Below are positions 8,900 to 18,007 of a stretch of 59,692 nt of DNA, one piece after another. Source of the DNA: an uncultured Rhodospirillaceae bacterium (lineage in GTDB: Bacteria > Pseudomonadota > Alphaproteobacteria > Rhodospirillales > UBA2165); the NCBI GenBank assembly GCA_913020445.1, contig CAJWAR010000025.1, positions 1 to 59,692 on the forward strand. Reading direction: 5' to 3'. The notes under the pieces were generated by a model. The model did no database searches and was not told the DNA's origin. It worked only from the letters and a program-made list of their open reading frames with translations. How positions within the stretch are numbered: the stretch's first letter is position 1; every line of letters starts with the position of its first letter. Both the position numbers and the translations under genes were made by a program.

Positions 8900-8929
8900 A
8901 TACCCTAACAATCTTAGTGTTAAAGTCAA
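8900..8929 (-). promoter_or_regulatory. Probable sigma-70-type promoter of TRAP operon 2
   Basis: On the minus strand: TTGACT at 8924-8929 and GGGTAT at 8900-8905, 18 nt apart, the same geometry as at 5591-5620. The intervening AAGATTGTTA is identical to copy 1. Support comes from the conservation between paralogous operons; the -10 box is weak. Confidence 0.55.
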
Positions 8930-8955
8930 TTAATTCCATGTTGATATTCAACACA

Positions 8956-9045
8956 TTTTCATGCGCGTTCTCTTTTGCGTGTGATCCTTCTCACCCGCTT
9001 GACAGGACCAGATATATTTCGTTTAAAGCGGGATAATAACTCGGA
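8956..9045 (-). promoter_or_regulatory. Duplicated upstream regulatory block, copy 2
   Basis: Gap-free 90-nt counterpart of 5648-5737, with the 23 identical bases at 8997-9019. It keeps the same distance to its promoter. Conservation stops near 9045. Read on the plus strand it contains TTGACA, but no convincing -10 follows at the right distance, so I do not call a plus-strand promoter there. Confidence 0.55.
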
Positions 9046-9080
9046 TATCAAAAAGCTAAAAAAATTGCTGGCAGGGCCTG

Positions 9081-9095
9081 AGTGATATCATCACT
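9081..9095. repeat. Short perfect inverted repeat, possible operator
   Basis: AGTGAT-ATC-ATCACT, a perfect 6-nt inverted repeat with a 3-nt centre, lies between the divergent TRAP operon 2 and the dpp-type operon. It could be a regulator site for either. A TTGACA at 9124-9129 lies downstream, but its -10 partner is poor. A site this short could occur by chance. Confidence 0.3.
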
Positions 9096-9186
9096 AGGGC
9101 AACGAAAAATCCGATAATAAATTTTGACAATGTGGTACAAGTTAATAAAGCTTAAAACCGGCGTAATGCTGGGGGGAACATTATTT

Positions 9187-9246
9187 ATGACCACAACATC
9201 AATATTGTCAGCAGAACTATGTCTAGCGGGGAACCATGGCGGATAA
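9187..9246 (+). CDS. Possible 19-residue leader peptide ahead of dppD
   Basis: A small frame starts at ATG 9187, 8 nt after GGGGGGAA, and ends at TAA 9244-9246, inside the first codons of the ATP-binding gene that starts at 9236. The strong ribosome binding site and the overlapping stop fit a translationally coupled leader peptide. It could equally be the remnant of a lost upstream gene, for example the missing binding protein of this transporter. The peptide ([19 protein letters not shown]) has no recognised features. Confidence 0.3.
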   Translation: MTTTSILSAELCLAGNHGG

Positions 9247-10273
9247 TCGTTCTAGTGAACCGCCTCTTCTAGAGGTCAACAACCTCTTTACCCATTTTGA
9301 TACACCACGCGGCATCGCTCATGCGGTTGATGGCGTGTCCTTTACCTTGGAGCGCGGCCGCACGCTCGGTATCGTCGGTGAATCTGGCTCCGGCAAAAGT
9401 GTGCTGTCGCGTACCATCATTGATATCTTGGCGAAAGACGGCTCGGTTCTCCATGAGGGTGAAATTCTGTTTGAGGGCCGCGACCTGCGTCAACTGCCAG
9501 AAAAAGAAATGCGCGAAATCCGCGGTCGCGAGATTGCCATGGTTTTTCAAGACCCGATGTCGTCGCTCAATCCGGTTAAAAAAATCGGCAAACAAATTAC
9601 CGAAGTTTTGACCAAGCGGCTCGGCATGACGAAGCACGGCGCCAATCAACGCGCCGCCGAACTAATTGATTCGGTTGGCATTCCGGATGCTGAGCAGCAA
9701 CTCACCCGATTTCCGATGCATTTGTCCGGCGGCATGCGCCAGCGCGTTGCCATCGCTATCGCCATGGCGTGCGAGCCTAAACTACTGATTGCCGATGAGC
9801 CGACAACCGCTCTCGATGTCACCATCCAAGCGCAGATTCTTGATCTCTTGCGTGAGCAGCAAAGAGAACGGAACATGTCGGTAATTCTCATCACTCATAA
9901 TCTTGGCATTGTTTCCGGTTATACCGATGACGTCGCGGTTATGTATGCCGGCAGAATTGCCGAGCGCTGTTCGACCGATGAGCTGATAGCCCATCCACGC
10001 ATGCCTTATACCGAAGCCTTGATGAATTCCGCGCCGGCCTTGGCCGATCCGCCGCATACGCGCTTAAACGCTATCCCGGGCCTGCCGCCAAACTTGCTGA
10101 ATGTGCCGGCTGGCTGCCGTTTTCATGCCCGCTGCCCATATGTCCAAGACAAGTGCAAATCCGATATGCCGGAGCTTTTGGCAGAGGATAACCCCGATCA
10201 TACATTTGCTTGCTGGCATCCCTTGGCAAATAGCAAAGCCGGTGAAGCGACGAGCGGGAGTGCCCAACAATGA
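9236..10273 (+). CDS. dppD: Dipeptide/oligopeptide ABC transporter ATP-binding protein (DppD/OppD type)
   Basis: 345-residue cytoplasmic ATPase of the DppD/OppD family. It shows Walker A GESGSGKS, the signature [12 protein letters not shown] and Walker [13 protein letters not shown]. The C-terminal extension has the cysteine motif [11 protein letters not shown] typical of these subunits, which in some members binds an iron-sulfur cluster. It overlaps the next gene by 4 nt (ATGA). It is the first gene of a four-gene operon D-F-B-C. No substrate-binding protein is adjacent, which is unusual, so the substrate (peptide, opine or similar) cannot be stated. Confidence 0.92.
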   Translation: MADNRSSEPPLLEVNNLFTHFDTPRGIAHAVDGVSFTLERGRTLGIVGESGSGKSVLSRTIIDILAKDGSVLHEGEILFEGRDLRQLPEKEMREIRGREIAMVFQDPMSSLNPVKKIGKQITEVLTKRLGMTKHGANQRAAELIDSVGIPDAEQQLTRFPMHLSGGMRQRVAIAIAMACEPKLLIADEPTTALDVTIQAQILDLLREQQRERNMSVILITHNLGIVSGYTDDVAVMYAGRIAERCSTDELIAHPRMPYTEALMNSAPALADPPHTRLNAIPGLPPNLLNVPAGCRFHARCPYVQDKCKSDMPELLAEDNPDHTFACWHPLANSKAGEATSGSAQQ

Positions 10274-11232
10274 ACAACAGCACTCTTCTCGAAGTGAGCG
10301 ATGTAACAGTCGAATATGTCACCCAAGGCCAGCGCTTTGCCGCCATTTCTGATGTCACCCTCGATATTGCCGAAGGCGAGACACTTGGCTTAGTGGGTGA
10401 GTCTGGTTGTGGTAAATCGACAACCGGGCGCGCGATCATTCAGTTGCCGACACCGACCGCCGGTTTGGTCAAATTTGAAGGCCAGGAGCTTACCGGTTTA
10501 ACTCACAATGATATGCGGCCTATCCGCCAGCGCCTGCAAATCATTTTCCAAGATCCCGTCTCCTCGTTGAACCCGCGGCGCCGGGTCAAAGATATTGTCG
10601 CCGAACCACTGATCATCGCGGGAATGAAAGATGCCGCAGAAATTGATCGCAAAGTGCGCGAAGTGCTCAATGCAGTTGGCATGGACCCGGACATCACGTT
10701 AGACCGGCGGCCCCACCAATTCTCGGGCGGTCAGTGTCAACGCATCTGCATCGCCCGGGCGCTGATTATGGAGCCGAAGCTAATCGTCTGCGACGAGCCG
10801 GTTTCTGCCTTGGATGTTTCCGTGCAGGCACAGATTCTCAATCTGCTCGAAGATATGAAAGAACGCTACGGCCTGACCTTGCTGTTCATCAGCCACGATC
10901 TTGCTGTGGTAAAAAATATTAGTGACCGGGTTGCCGTGATGTATCTCGGCAAGTTTTGCGAATTAGCGGATTCAGAACGGATATATGAAGCGCCGGCGCA
11001 CCCTTATACCGCGGGCCTGATGGCAACAATCCCGGAAATTGGTGATAAAGCAATTGATGGCGGACCGGCTCTAGCAGGCGAAATTCCATCACCTCTTAAT
11101 CCACCGAGCGGGTGCCGCTTTAGAACCCGCTGCCCCCATGCGCAAGAAAAATGCGCCGCCGAAGAACCGGCTTTTAGAGATATTGAAACTGGCCATCAAG
11201 TGGCCTGCCATTTTCCGCTTCTCGGCGGGTAA
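10270..11232 (+). CDS. dppF: Dipeptide/oligopeptide ABC transporter ATP-binding protein (DppF/OppF type)
   Basis: 320-residue second ATPase of the same transporter. Motifs are Walker A GESGCGKS, signature FSGGQCQRICIARAL and Walker B LIVCDEPVSALD. The C-terminal CRFRTRCPHAQEKC element parallels the one in its partner. Its start overlaps the stop of the preceding gene by 4 nt, so translation is probably coupled. The permease gene follows after 5 nt. Confidence 0.92.
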   Translation: MNNSTLLEVSDVTVEYVTQGQRFAAISDVTLDIAEGETLGLVGESGCGKSTTGRAIIQLPTPTAGLVKFEGQELTGLTHNDMRPIRQRLQIIFQDPVSSLNPRRRVKDIVAEPLIIAGMKDAAEIDRKVREVLNAVGMDPDITLDRRPHQFSGGQCQRICIARALIMEPKLIVCDEPVSALDVSVQAQILNLLEDMKERYGLTLLFISHDLAVVKNISDRVAVMYLGKFCELADSERIYEAPAHPYTAGLMATIPEIGDKAIDGGPALAGEIPSPLNPPSGCRFRTRCPHAQEKCAAEEPAFRDIETGHQVACHFPLLGG

Positions 11233-11237
11233 CTCGG

Positions 11238-12194
11238 ATGAAATATTTCAGATTAAAACTCTTGCATCTGATCCCGGTTTTTTTCCTGGTCACCTTTGCC
11301 AGCTTTATGGTGCTTAATTTACTGCCGGGTGATCTGGTTGACGCCATACTGCTCGATGAAGAATCGGCGCCACCGACCGAAGAAGACCGCAAAGCGCTAG
11401 CCAAAGAACTAAATCTCGATAAACCGGTGATCGTGCGCTACGCGATTTGGCTTGGCAATATGCTGACTGGCGATCTCGGACGTTCTTATGTGACCGCACA
11501 GCCGGTGACCGAAGCACTCGGCCAGCGCATTCCAATATCGCTTGAGCTCATGCTCATGGCCCAGATATTGGCCGTGCTTATATCGGTGCCGCTCGGCATA
11601 ATTTCCGGCTATCGAGCGAACTCGGCCTTTGATCGATCGGTCTCGGCCGGGGCCTTTGGTATGCTGGCGATACCGATCTTTATCGCCGGCACCATGTTAA
11701 TCTGGATCTTTGCCATCCTGCTCGGCTGGCTGCCGTCATCCGGCCATACACCAATGTCGGAAGGGGTCTGGCGCAACCTTGAAAAATTTATCCTACCGGC
11801 TTTCACCATCGCTCTGGTTGAAGTGCCGGTGCTGATGCGTGTGCTCCGGACCGATATCATCACGACGCTGCAGGAAGACTTTATCGCGCTGGCCAAATCC
11901 AAAGGCATGACGACGTCTTATATATTGTTCCATCATGCCCTCAGGCCCTCGTCCTTTTCCTATGTGACGCTGCTCGGTCTGCAACTGGGCAATCTGATCA
12001 CTGGCTCAATCGTGGTTGAGACGCTGTTCAGCATACCGGGGGTCGGGCAGTTGCTGATCAACTCGGTCGACAATCGCGACGAAATAATGGTGCAGGGCGT
12101 AATAACATTCGTGGCGCTGGTTTATGTCGGCGTTAATCTGGCAGTTGACCTCATGTATGCGGTGCTTGATCCCCGCGTCGTGCGGCGGACATAG
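11238..12194 (+). CDS. dppB: Peptide-type ABC transporter permease (DppB/OppB type)
   Basis: 318-residue inner-membrane protein with about six hydrophobic segments. The N-terminal helix is followed by NLLPGDLVDAIL, and the EAA-type loop that contacts the ATPases is visible around LAKSKGMTTSYILFHHALRP. GSIVVETLFSIPGVG is a strong DppB/OppB family mark. It pairs with the permease that follows 9 nt downstream. There is no obvious ribosome binding site, so translation may be coupled to the gene upstream. Confidence 0.92.
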   Translation: MKYFRLKLLHLIPVFFLVTFASFMVLNLLPGDLVDAILLDEESAPPTEEDRKALAKELNLDKPVIVRYAIWLGNMLTGDLGRSYVTAQPVTEALGQRIPISLELMLMAQILAVLISVPLGIISGYRANSAFDRSVSAGAFGMLAIPIFIAGTMLIWIFAILLGWLPSSGHTPMSEGVWRNLEKFILPAFTIALVEVPVLMRVLRTDIITTLQEDFIALAKSKGMTTSYILFHHALRPSSFSYVTLLGLQLGNLITGSIVVETLFSIPGVGQLLINSVDNRDEIMVQGVITFVALVYVGVNLAVDLMYAVLDPRVVRRT

Positions 12195-12203
12195 GAGGGG
12201 AAA

Positions 12204-13109
12204 ATGGCTGATACTTCACAATTACTCGGCAATCTCCGCATGTTCTCGTTTTTCGGTCGGCGAGGTTCAACGACCAGTGACCGCATTAAGAAGGAACGCA
12301 AATTTGGCGTGATTTTCTGGCTAGCAGCATCATGGATTTCGATCATGCTGGTGGCGACAATTTCGACTAATTTTATCACTTTTCCTGATCCATTGAGCCA
12401 GGATTACAATGCGCTCAGCGCACCCTGGTCGATGGATCATCTGATGGGAGCTGATCACCTTGGGCGCGATATGTTTTCGCGTATCGTCTTCGGTGCCGCG
12501 ACGTCTTTCAAAATTGCCTTTACCTCACCCTTTATCGGTATGGCCATCGGCTTGTGCCTGGGCTTGAGCGCCGGCTATTTCCGGGGACGGGTGGATTCGG
12601 CAGTGAGCATTTTTATCGATTCTATATTGGCGTTTCCGAATATCGTCCTGGCGATCGCCATTCTGTTTTATGCCGGCGCCAATATTTTCAATCTCGTGAT
12701 GGTCATCGCCTTTTACACCATTCCGCAATTTACCCGCATCTCCCGTGCCAACACCATGCTCTATGCTCAGCGGGAATTTGTTGTCGCCGCCCGTGCTCAA
12801 GGCGCCTCGCATCTCCGCATTCTGCTACGCGAATTACTGCCCAACGTTATTGTGCCGGTAGCCGCCTACAGCCTGCTGATCATGTCTTTCACCATTGCCT
12901 TGGAAGGTACGCTGTCATTCTTGGGCGTCGGCTTGCCGCCACCCGATCCAACCTGGGGTCAAATGATCTCGGACGGTGTCGAGGAATTAGAGGAAGACGC
13001 CTTTATTTCGATGATCCCGTCGTTCTTTATGTTTATGACCATCCTGGCCTTGAATTTAATGGGTGACCGGATGCGTCAATTCACCGACGTCAAAGCGAGC
13101 TCGGCTTAA
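12204..13109 (+). CDS. dppC: Peptide-type ABC transporter permease (DppC/OppC type)
   Basis: 301-residue inner-membrane permease. The DppC family features are GADHLGRDMFSRIVFGA near the start, the EAA loop VVAARAQGASHLRILLRELLPN and the late LEGTLSFLGVGLPPPDPTWG. A strong ribosome binding site, AGGAGGGG, precedes the ATG. It ends the operon, and a hairpin terminator lies immediately downstream. Confidence 0.92.
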   Translation: MADTSQLLGNLRMFSFFGRRGSTTSDRIKKERKFGVIFWLAASWISIMLVATISTNFITFPDPLSQDYNALSAPWSMDHLMGADHLGRDMFSRIVFGAATSFKIAFTSPFIGMAIGLCLGLSAGYFRGRVDSAVSIFIDSILAFPNIVLAIAILFYAGANIFNLVMVIAFYTIPQFTRISRANTMLYAQREFVVAARAQGASHLRILLRELLPNVIVPVAAYSLLIMSFTIALEGTLSFLGVGLPPPDPTWGQMISDGVEELEEDAFISMIPSFFMFMTILALNLMGDRMRQFTDVKASSA

Positions 13110-13111
13110 AT

Positions 13112-13145
13112 AATTTCACGCCAAAATAAAACTATGGCGGAAATT
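13112..13145. terminator. Bidirectional hairpin between dppC and the GST gene
   Basis: AATTTC(A)CGCCA at 13112-13123 pairs with TGGCGGAAATT at 13135-13145, 11 base pairs with one bulged A and a loop of about 11 nt. It fills the 38-nt gap between two convergent genes, so it can serve both. The A/T ends give short U-rich tails in either direction. Confidence 0.6.
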
Positions 13146-13147
13146 AA

Positions 13148-13792
13148 CTATTCCGCGTCGGGCTGATTTTCCGGCAGGGCTTTCTCAAACGCTGGATGCG
13201 CCTGGCAAGCTTCCTCGATTTTTAACAGCGTGGTAAAATCCGCGAGGTCACACTTATTGAGCCGGGCGTTGGCCATCTGCGGGATCAAACAGGCATCGGC
13301 CATGCTCGGCGCATCACCATAGCTGAACGTGCCGCCGGGTCCCTGGTCGTAGAGCTTTTCATACGCCGCAAAGCCGATCCTGATCCAATGCTCAATCCAA
13401 ACTTTGCGGTTGTCCGGCGTAACTTCCATGTCATCGACCAGATAGAGGCGCACCCTGAGATTATTGATCGGATGAATGTCACAGGCGACGATATTGGCAA
13501 GGGCGCGAATTTGGGCCCGGTCCTGGACAGTGCCCGGTAACAGGCTCGGGTCCGGATAGGTCTCTTCGATATATTCCATGATTGCCATCGATTGGGTGAT
13601 TTTGGTATCGCCGTCGATCAAAGTCGGCACCAGATTCTGCGGATTAAGCTCGGCATAGTCGGCGCCAAATTGCTCGCCGCCATCCTTGGTCAAGTGGATC
13701 GAAATTTGTTCGTAGTCGAGCTCTTTAAGATTAAGGCCGATCCGCGTGCGATAGGCGGCACCTGAACGAAAATAGTCATAAAGGGTGATCAT
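13148..13792 (-). CDS. Zeta-class glutathione S-transferase, maleylacetoacetate isomerase-like
   Basis: 214-residue GST with an N-terminal thioredoxin-like domain (LYDYFRSGAAYRTRIGLNLK, then NPQNLVPTLIDG and the glutathione site ITQSMAIMEYIEE) and an all-helical C-terminal domain. The family is that of maleylacetoacetate isomerase of tyrosine and gentisate breakdown. The usual S-S-[CA] active-site triplet reads S10-G11-A12 here, so the second Ser is missing and the exact reaction is uncertain. I chose ATG 13792 because GGGGAG lies 6 nt upstream; the frame is open much further without a start signal. No other tyrosine-pathway gene is directly adjacent. Confidence 0.8.
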   Translation of the reverse strand: MITLYDYFRSGAAYRTRIGLNLKELDYEQISIHLTKDGGEQFGADYAELNPQNLVPTLIDGDTKITQSMAIMEYIEETYPDPSLLPGTVQDRAQIRALANIVACDIHPINNLRVRLYLVDDMEVTPDNRKVWIEHWIRIGFAAYEKLYDQGPGGTFSYGDAPSMADACLIPQMANARLNKCDLADFTTLLKIEEACQAHPAFEKALPENQPDAE

Positions 13793-14060
13793 CGATTGCT
13801 CCCCGAGAAATTCTAATGAGTTTTCTATTTGGATATTGAAGTTTTGCCGACCATAATCAAAGCGCGCGCCGGCAGCAAGAAAACTAATAAATGATGGGGA
13901 ATTTAGCAGCGTTGAATTTGCCAGCGTTCTTTTCCAGCATTTCAAAAATAACAGTCTGCGAGGTGATTGATAACAAATTGCAAAGCGAAGTTAGCTCTTC
14001 CGTTTTCGCAGAGACCTGCTTACTATCTTGGTCAAATAATATAATCCGGAGGAGGACATT

Positions 14061-15329
14061 ATGACTGACCAAGCAAAAAAAACTAATTTGGAGAAGACGA
14101 GCAAATCCACCATTAGCCGCCGCCAGTTTACTGCTGGCGTTGCCGCGGTTGGCGCCGCCGCATCGGTTGGACCGTGGTATATCAAAAACGCCCGCGCTGC
14201 CGAACCGTTAAAGGTCGGAGTGTTATTGCCCCGGTCCGGCGGCCAAGCACAAATCGGTATTGATTGCCAGCGTGGCGCTGATGCAGCCTTGCCTATTTTG
14301 AAGGATCTCGGCTATCCGGAATTGAAATTCATGCTCGCCGATTTTGAAACCAAAGTCGATGTCGCGCGTACCCAGACGGCTAAACTAATTGACGAGGGCG
14401 CTCATTTGGTCGTCGGCGCTTTCGATTCCGGCGCTACCATGGCCGCCGCCCAAGTTTGCGAACAAAGGAACATTCCCCTGGTGGTAAATATCGCTGCCGT
14501 GCCGAAACTAACCGGTATGGGACTCAAATGGGTATTCCGTAATTTCCCCCATGGCCCGATGATCGTCAAAGATGCCTTTATCAACCAAAAGGCGCTTTTC
14601 AAAATGACTGGTCATACACCTAAAACGGTTACGCTGATGCACGTCAATGACACCTTCGGCTCAAGTCTTGCCGGCGCGCTGTTCAAATTGGCGCCCAGAT
14701 TTAAAATGCCCTACAAGATCGTCGAGAAGATTTCCTACGATCCTTATGGCCGGGATTTGTCGGCCGAGGTCAGGAAAGCGAAAGCCAGTAAAGGTGAGGC
14801 CCTTTGGGTGGTCAGCCGCTTGAATGATGCGATCATGATGACCAAGGAAATGGTCAAGCAGCGTTTTGAGCCCATGGGCATCTTGAGCACCGGACCCGGC
14901 TGGTACGATCAGGAATATATGAAAGCTACCGGCAAATTCGGCGATGATGTCATCAGTCTAGTGCCTTGGCACGATTCCAACAAGCCGCTTTCGAAGACTT
15001 TGGAAGCCTACTTTGCCAAGCATCATCCGGACCGCCAGGTTAATCCCAACCATACCTATACGTTTGAAGGCATTATGGTGGCGGCAGACGCCTATAAGCG
15101 GGCAGGATCAACCAAACCTCAAGCCTTGCAGGCGGCGTTGAGAACCACCAATATCACCAACAACGTGACAACGGCGGAACGCATCGCTTTTGATAAGAAC
15201 GGTCAAAACCCGCATGTGAAAAACTCTGCGGTGCAGAACCGTGGTGGCAAGAATTTGGTCATATTGCCGCAAAGCGCGGCGGTGGCTAAACCAATCTGGC
15301 CGATGCGCCCGTGGAAGAAACGCGGTTAA
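14061..15329 (+). CDS. livK: ABC transporter substrate-binding protein, branched-chain amino acid type
   Basis: 422-residue periplasmic binding protein with a type-I fold. The N-terminus has a twin-arginine motif, ISRRQFTAG, followed by a hydrophobic stretch ending near ARAAE, so it is probably exported folded by the Tat system. The mature part begins PLKVGVLLPRSGGQAQIG, typical of the Leu/Ile/Val-binding family, which also binds aromatic acids, amides and urea. A strong GGAGGAGG ribosome binding site precedes the ATG. It is the first gene of the operon livK-H-M-G-F-SDR. The ligand cannot be read from the sequence. Confidence 0.9.
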   Translation: MTDQAKKTNLEKTSKSTISRRQFTAGVAAVGAAASVGPWYIKNARAAEPLKVGVLLPRSGGQAQIGIDCQRGADAALPILKDLGYPELKFMLADFETKVDVARTQTAKLIDEGAHLVVGAFDSGATMAAAQVCEQRNIPLVVNIAAVPKLTGMGLKWVFRNFPHGPMIVKDAFINQKALFKMTGHTPKTVTLMHVNDTFGSSLAGALFKLAPRFKMPYKIVEKISYDPYGRDLSAEVRKAKASKGEALWVVSRLNDAIMMTKEMVKQRFEPMGILSTGPGWYDQEYMKATGKFGDDVISLVPWHDSNKPLSKTLEAYFAKHHPDRQVNPNHTYTFEGIMVAADAYKRAGSTKPQALQAALRTTNITNNVTTAERIAFDKNGQNPHVKNSAVQNRGGKNLVILPQSAAVAKPIWPMRPWKKRG

Positions 15330-15365
15330 TATTGTTGCTTGAATAGGTAGAATAGGAGAGCAGCC

Positions 15366-16241
15366 GTGGACTTTTGGACGCTGGCCAACGCGCTGGCAAC
15401 TGGCCTGCTGACGGGGCTTGTCTACGGGCTTTCTGCACTTGGCCTTTCGGTTATTTTCGGCGTTATTCGCATCGTCAATTTCGCTCACGGTGAGATTATG
15501 GTGATGGGAATGTTTTTCGCGCTGGTTATGTTTCGCTGGCTGGGGCTCGACCCGATGCTCAGTGTTCCACTCGCTGCTGCGATCCTGTTTGTCTTCGGTT
15601 ACGCCTTGCAAAGTACAGTGATCAGCCGGGTCGCCCATTTGCCGGACCATATGCAATTTTTGTTATTGGCGGCCATTGCCGTAATGATCGTCAATGGTTC
15701 TTTGTTGATTTTTGGCCCCGACCCTCAAGCCATCAATATTTCTTACTCCTTCGATTCATTCGATATTGGCGAAAATTTAATTATCGATAAGGCCAGGGCC
15801 TATGCGGCGATTGCCGCGGTTGTCATCTCGGGTCTTTTACTGGGCTTTTTCAAATATTCCCGTACCGGCAAAGCGATCCGCGCCTGCGCCGATAATTATC
15901 TCGGGGCTCAAGTGGTGGGCCTTAAAGTTGACCATCTTTACGCGCTGACCTTTGGCATTGGTGCGGCTTGTTTGGGCGCAGCGGGATGCGTTCTTCTGTT
16001 GTTGATAGAAGTGCATCCTTATTTGGCCCCCGGCTACACCTTGTTGGCTTTCGTGATCGTCATCATCGGCGGTCTTGGCAGCATGACCGGCGCTTTGGTG
16101 GGCGGTATTTTGATTGGTATGTCGGAAGCCCTGGCGGCAATTGTTCTTCAACCCTCGATGAAATCGGCCTTCAGTTTTGGCCTGCTTATTCTGGTATTGT
16201 TGCTTAGGCCGCAAGGACTGATGGGAAAATCAGTCAAATGA
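15366..16241 (+). CDS. livH: Branched-chain-type ABC transporter permease (LivH)
   Basis: 291-residue inner-membrane permease starting with GTG at 15366 after AGGAGAG. Family marks are GLVYGLSALGLSVIFGVIRIVNFAHGE near the N-terminus, with roughly eight hydrophobic segments, and VIVIIGGLGSMTGALVGGIL late in the protein. It overlaps livM by 4 nt (ATGA), so the two permeases are probably translated together. Confidence 0.93.
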   Translation: MDFWTLANALATGLLTGLVYGLSALGLSVIFGVIRIVNFAHGEIMVMGMFFALVMFRWLGLDPMLSVPLAAAILFVFGYALQSTVISRVAHLPDHMQFLLLAAIAVMIVNGSLLIFGPDPQAINISYSFDSFDIGENLIIDKARAYAAIAAVVISGLLLGFFKYSRTGKAIRACADNYLGAQVVGLKVDHLYALTFGIGAACLGAAGCVLLLLIEVHPYLAPGYTLLAFVIVIIGGLGSMTGALVGGILIGMSEALAAIVLQPSMKSAFSFGLLILVLLLRPQGLMGKSVK

Positions 16242-17278
16242 TAGGGATTAATCTGCTGGCCGACCTTACGAATAAAGGCAAGATCGGGCTGTTGCTGTTT
16301 CTAGCCGTCCTGATCTCGCTGCCCTTTTGGTCCAGCTCTTATATCATTTCCGTCGCCACCATCACGCTTTATCTGGCGATCCTGGGTCAATCCTGGAACT
16401 TGATGATAGGGTTTGCCGGCTTGCTGTCCCTTGGTCATGCTTTGTTCGTTGGCGTCAGCGCCTACATGGCCGCCTATCTTTTTTCGGTTCTCGGCCTGCC
16501 ACCAGTGGTCGGTATTTTCCCCGCCGTTCTGCTGGCCATCTTGATCGGTATGCTGATCGGTTATCTGGGATTTCGCTTTTCAATCGGCGGTGTTTACTTT
16601 GCGCTCTTGACCATCGCTTTTGCTGAACTGGTGCGGATTTCGGTGGATCATATGGGTTTCATCGGCGGCACTGAAGGTTTGTTCCTTCAAGTCAGCGAAA
16701 GCGATCGGCGGGGCGTTGATTTGATTAATTTGCGTGGTCATCCTTGGATGTTTTATTACCTTGCCATGGTGCTGGCTTTTTTGACCCTCGCCGGTTGCCG
16801 CTCTTTACTCAAAAGCAAGCTGGGCTATTACTGGCAGGCCATCCGGGATGATCAGGATGCGGCGCAGGCGCTTGGCATCAACGTCTTTCGCTATAAAATG
16901 TTTGCGGTGATTTATTCCTCTGGCATTGCCGGCGTCGCAGGTGTTTTTTACGCCTTTTACCAAAACAGTCTATTTCCCGAGTCGGTCTTCGGCATTGAAC
17001 GATCTATCGAAGTTACTTTAGGTCCCATAGTCGGCGGGGTCGGTAGTTTGTTTGGACCTGTGCTCGGCGCTTTTATCCTGACGCCCCTGGGCGAAGGCCT
17101 GACAGAGTTGATCGATTTTTTTAAAAACTCAGGAATCATTGATCCAAAATTGAAGTTGAACGGCTTGAAATTATTGATCTGGGGATTGGTGGTTGCCCTG
17201 ATTGTGTTGTTCAAGCCGCGGGGTATTTGGCCTTGGCTAAATGACAAACTCGGCTTCTGCCGAAAGGAAGGCGATTAG
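16238..17278 (+). CDS. livM: Branched-chain-type ABC transporter permease (LivM)
   Basis: 346-residue second permease. LivM features visible are LGQSWNLMIGFAGLLSLGHALFVG, YFALLTIAFAEL and the late GGVGSLFGPVLGAFIL. The protein has about ten hydrophobic segments. Its stop codon (TAG) abuts the ATG of the downstream ATPase gene with no gap. Its start overlaps livH. Confidence 0.93.
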   Translation: MIGINLLADLTNKGKIGLLLFLAVLISLPFWSSSYIISVATITLYLAILGQSWNLMIGFAGLLSLGHALFVGVSAYMAAYLFSVLGLPPVVGIFPAVLLAILIGMLIGYLGFRFSIGGVYFALLTIAFAELVRISVDHMGFIGGTEGLFLQVSESDRRGVDLINLRGHPWMFYYLAMVLAFLTLAGCRSLLKSKLGYYWQAIRDDQDAAQALGINVFRYKMFAVIYSSGIAGVAGVFYAFYQNSLFPESVFGIERSIEVTLGPIVGGVGSLFGPVLGAFILTPLGEGLTELIDFFKNSGIIDPKLKLNGLKLLIWGLVVALIVLFKPRGIWPWLNDKLGFCRKEGD

Positions 17279-18007
17279 ATGGCCGCCCTCCTTGAAATTG
17301 AAAGTGTCAGTAAAAGCTTTCGGGGATTGAGGGCTGTTACCAACGTATCTCTGAGCGTCGAAGAAGGCGGAATGGTGGCGCTGATCGGCCCCAACGGCGC
17401 CGGCAAGACAACCTTGTTCAATCTTATCGCTGGCGTTTTCCCTGCCGATGAAGGGCGCATCACGCTTGCTGGCAACGATATTTTGGGGCTGAGGCCGGAT
17501 CAGATATGTGATGCCGGCATCGGCCGGACTTTTCAATTGGTCAAGCCGTTCCCCGATATGACCGTGTTGGAAAATGTCACCGTCGGCGCCCTGCATGGCA
17601 CCCACGATATCGACGAAGCGAGAGAGGCGGCCCGCAAAAATGTTGAACTTTTGGACTTGGGTGACAAAATTCGTCTACCTGCCCACAATCTGACCTTGCC
17701 GGACCGCAAGCGTTTAGAGGTTGCCCGGGCTTTGGCGACCCGGCCAAAATTGCTTTTACTTGATGAAGTAATGGCCGGATTAAGGCCGACGGAGACCGAT
17801 GAAATGGTCGCGGTTTTTAGATCCCTAAATCAGGAAACTGGCATTACAATATTATTGATCGAGCATGTCATGCGGGCGGTGATGTCTTTGTCGCATCATG
17901 TTGCAGTGCTCCATCACGGCGAAAAAATAAGCGAAGGCACGCCTGAACATATCTCTCAGGACCCAGCGGTTCTGGACTGTTATCTCGGTGAAGAGGAAGA
18001 CGTCTGA
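17279..18007 (+). CDS. livG: Branched-chain-type ABC transporter ATPase (LivG)
   Basis: 242-residue ATPase with Walker A GPNGAGKTT and Walker B LLLLDEVMAGL. The usual LSGGQ-type signature is replaced by LTLPDRKRLEVARAL, a variant known in a subset of LivG proteins, so I do not take it as loss of function. It starts directly at the end of livM and overlaps livF by one base (TGATG). Confidence 0.92.
   Translation: MAALLEIESVSKSFRGLRAVTNVSLSVEEGGMVALIGPNGAGKTTLFNLIAGVFPADEGRITLAGNDILGLRPDQICDAGIGRTFQLVKPFPDMTVLENVTVGALHGTHDIDEAREAARKNVELLDLGDKIRLPAHNLTLPDRKRLEVARALATRPKLLLLDEVMAGLRPTETDEMVAVFRSLNQETGITILLIEHVMRAVMSLSHHVAVLHHGEKISEGTPEHISQDPAVLDCYLGEEEDV

Noticed and set aside
8997..9030. Plus-strand promoter from TTGACA within the duplicated block
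   Set aside because: The same sequence in copy 1 would read into the convergent TRAP genes, and no -10 box of good quality is at the right distance.
12554..13066. 170-residue plus-strand frame inside the dppC gene
   Set aside because: Overlaps a clearly real permease in another frame and has no recognisable features.
14040..14045. TATAAT as -10 box of the liv operon
   Set aside because: It lies directly against the ribosome binding site, so a transcript from it would have almost no leader, and no -35 box is seen.
17700..17760. LivG signature LTLPDRKR taken as an inactive ATPase
   Set aside because: This variant is known in functional LivG proteins; Walker A and B are intact.
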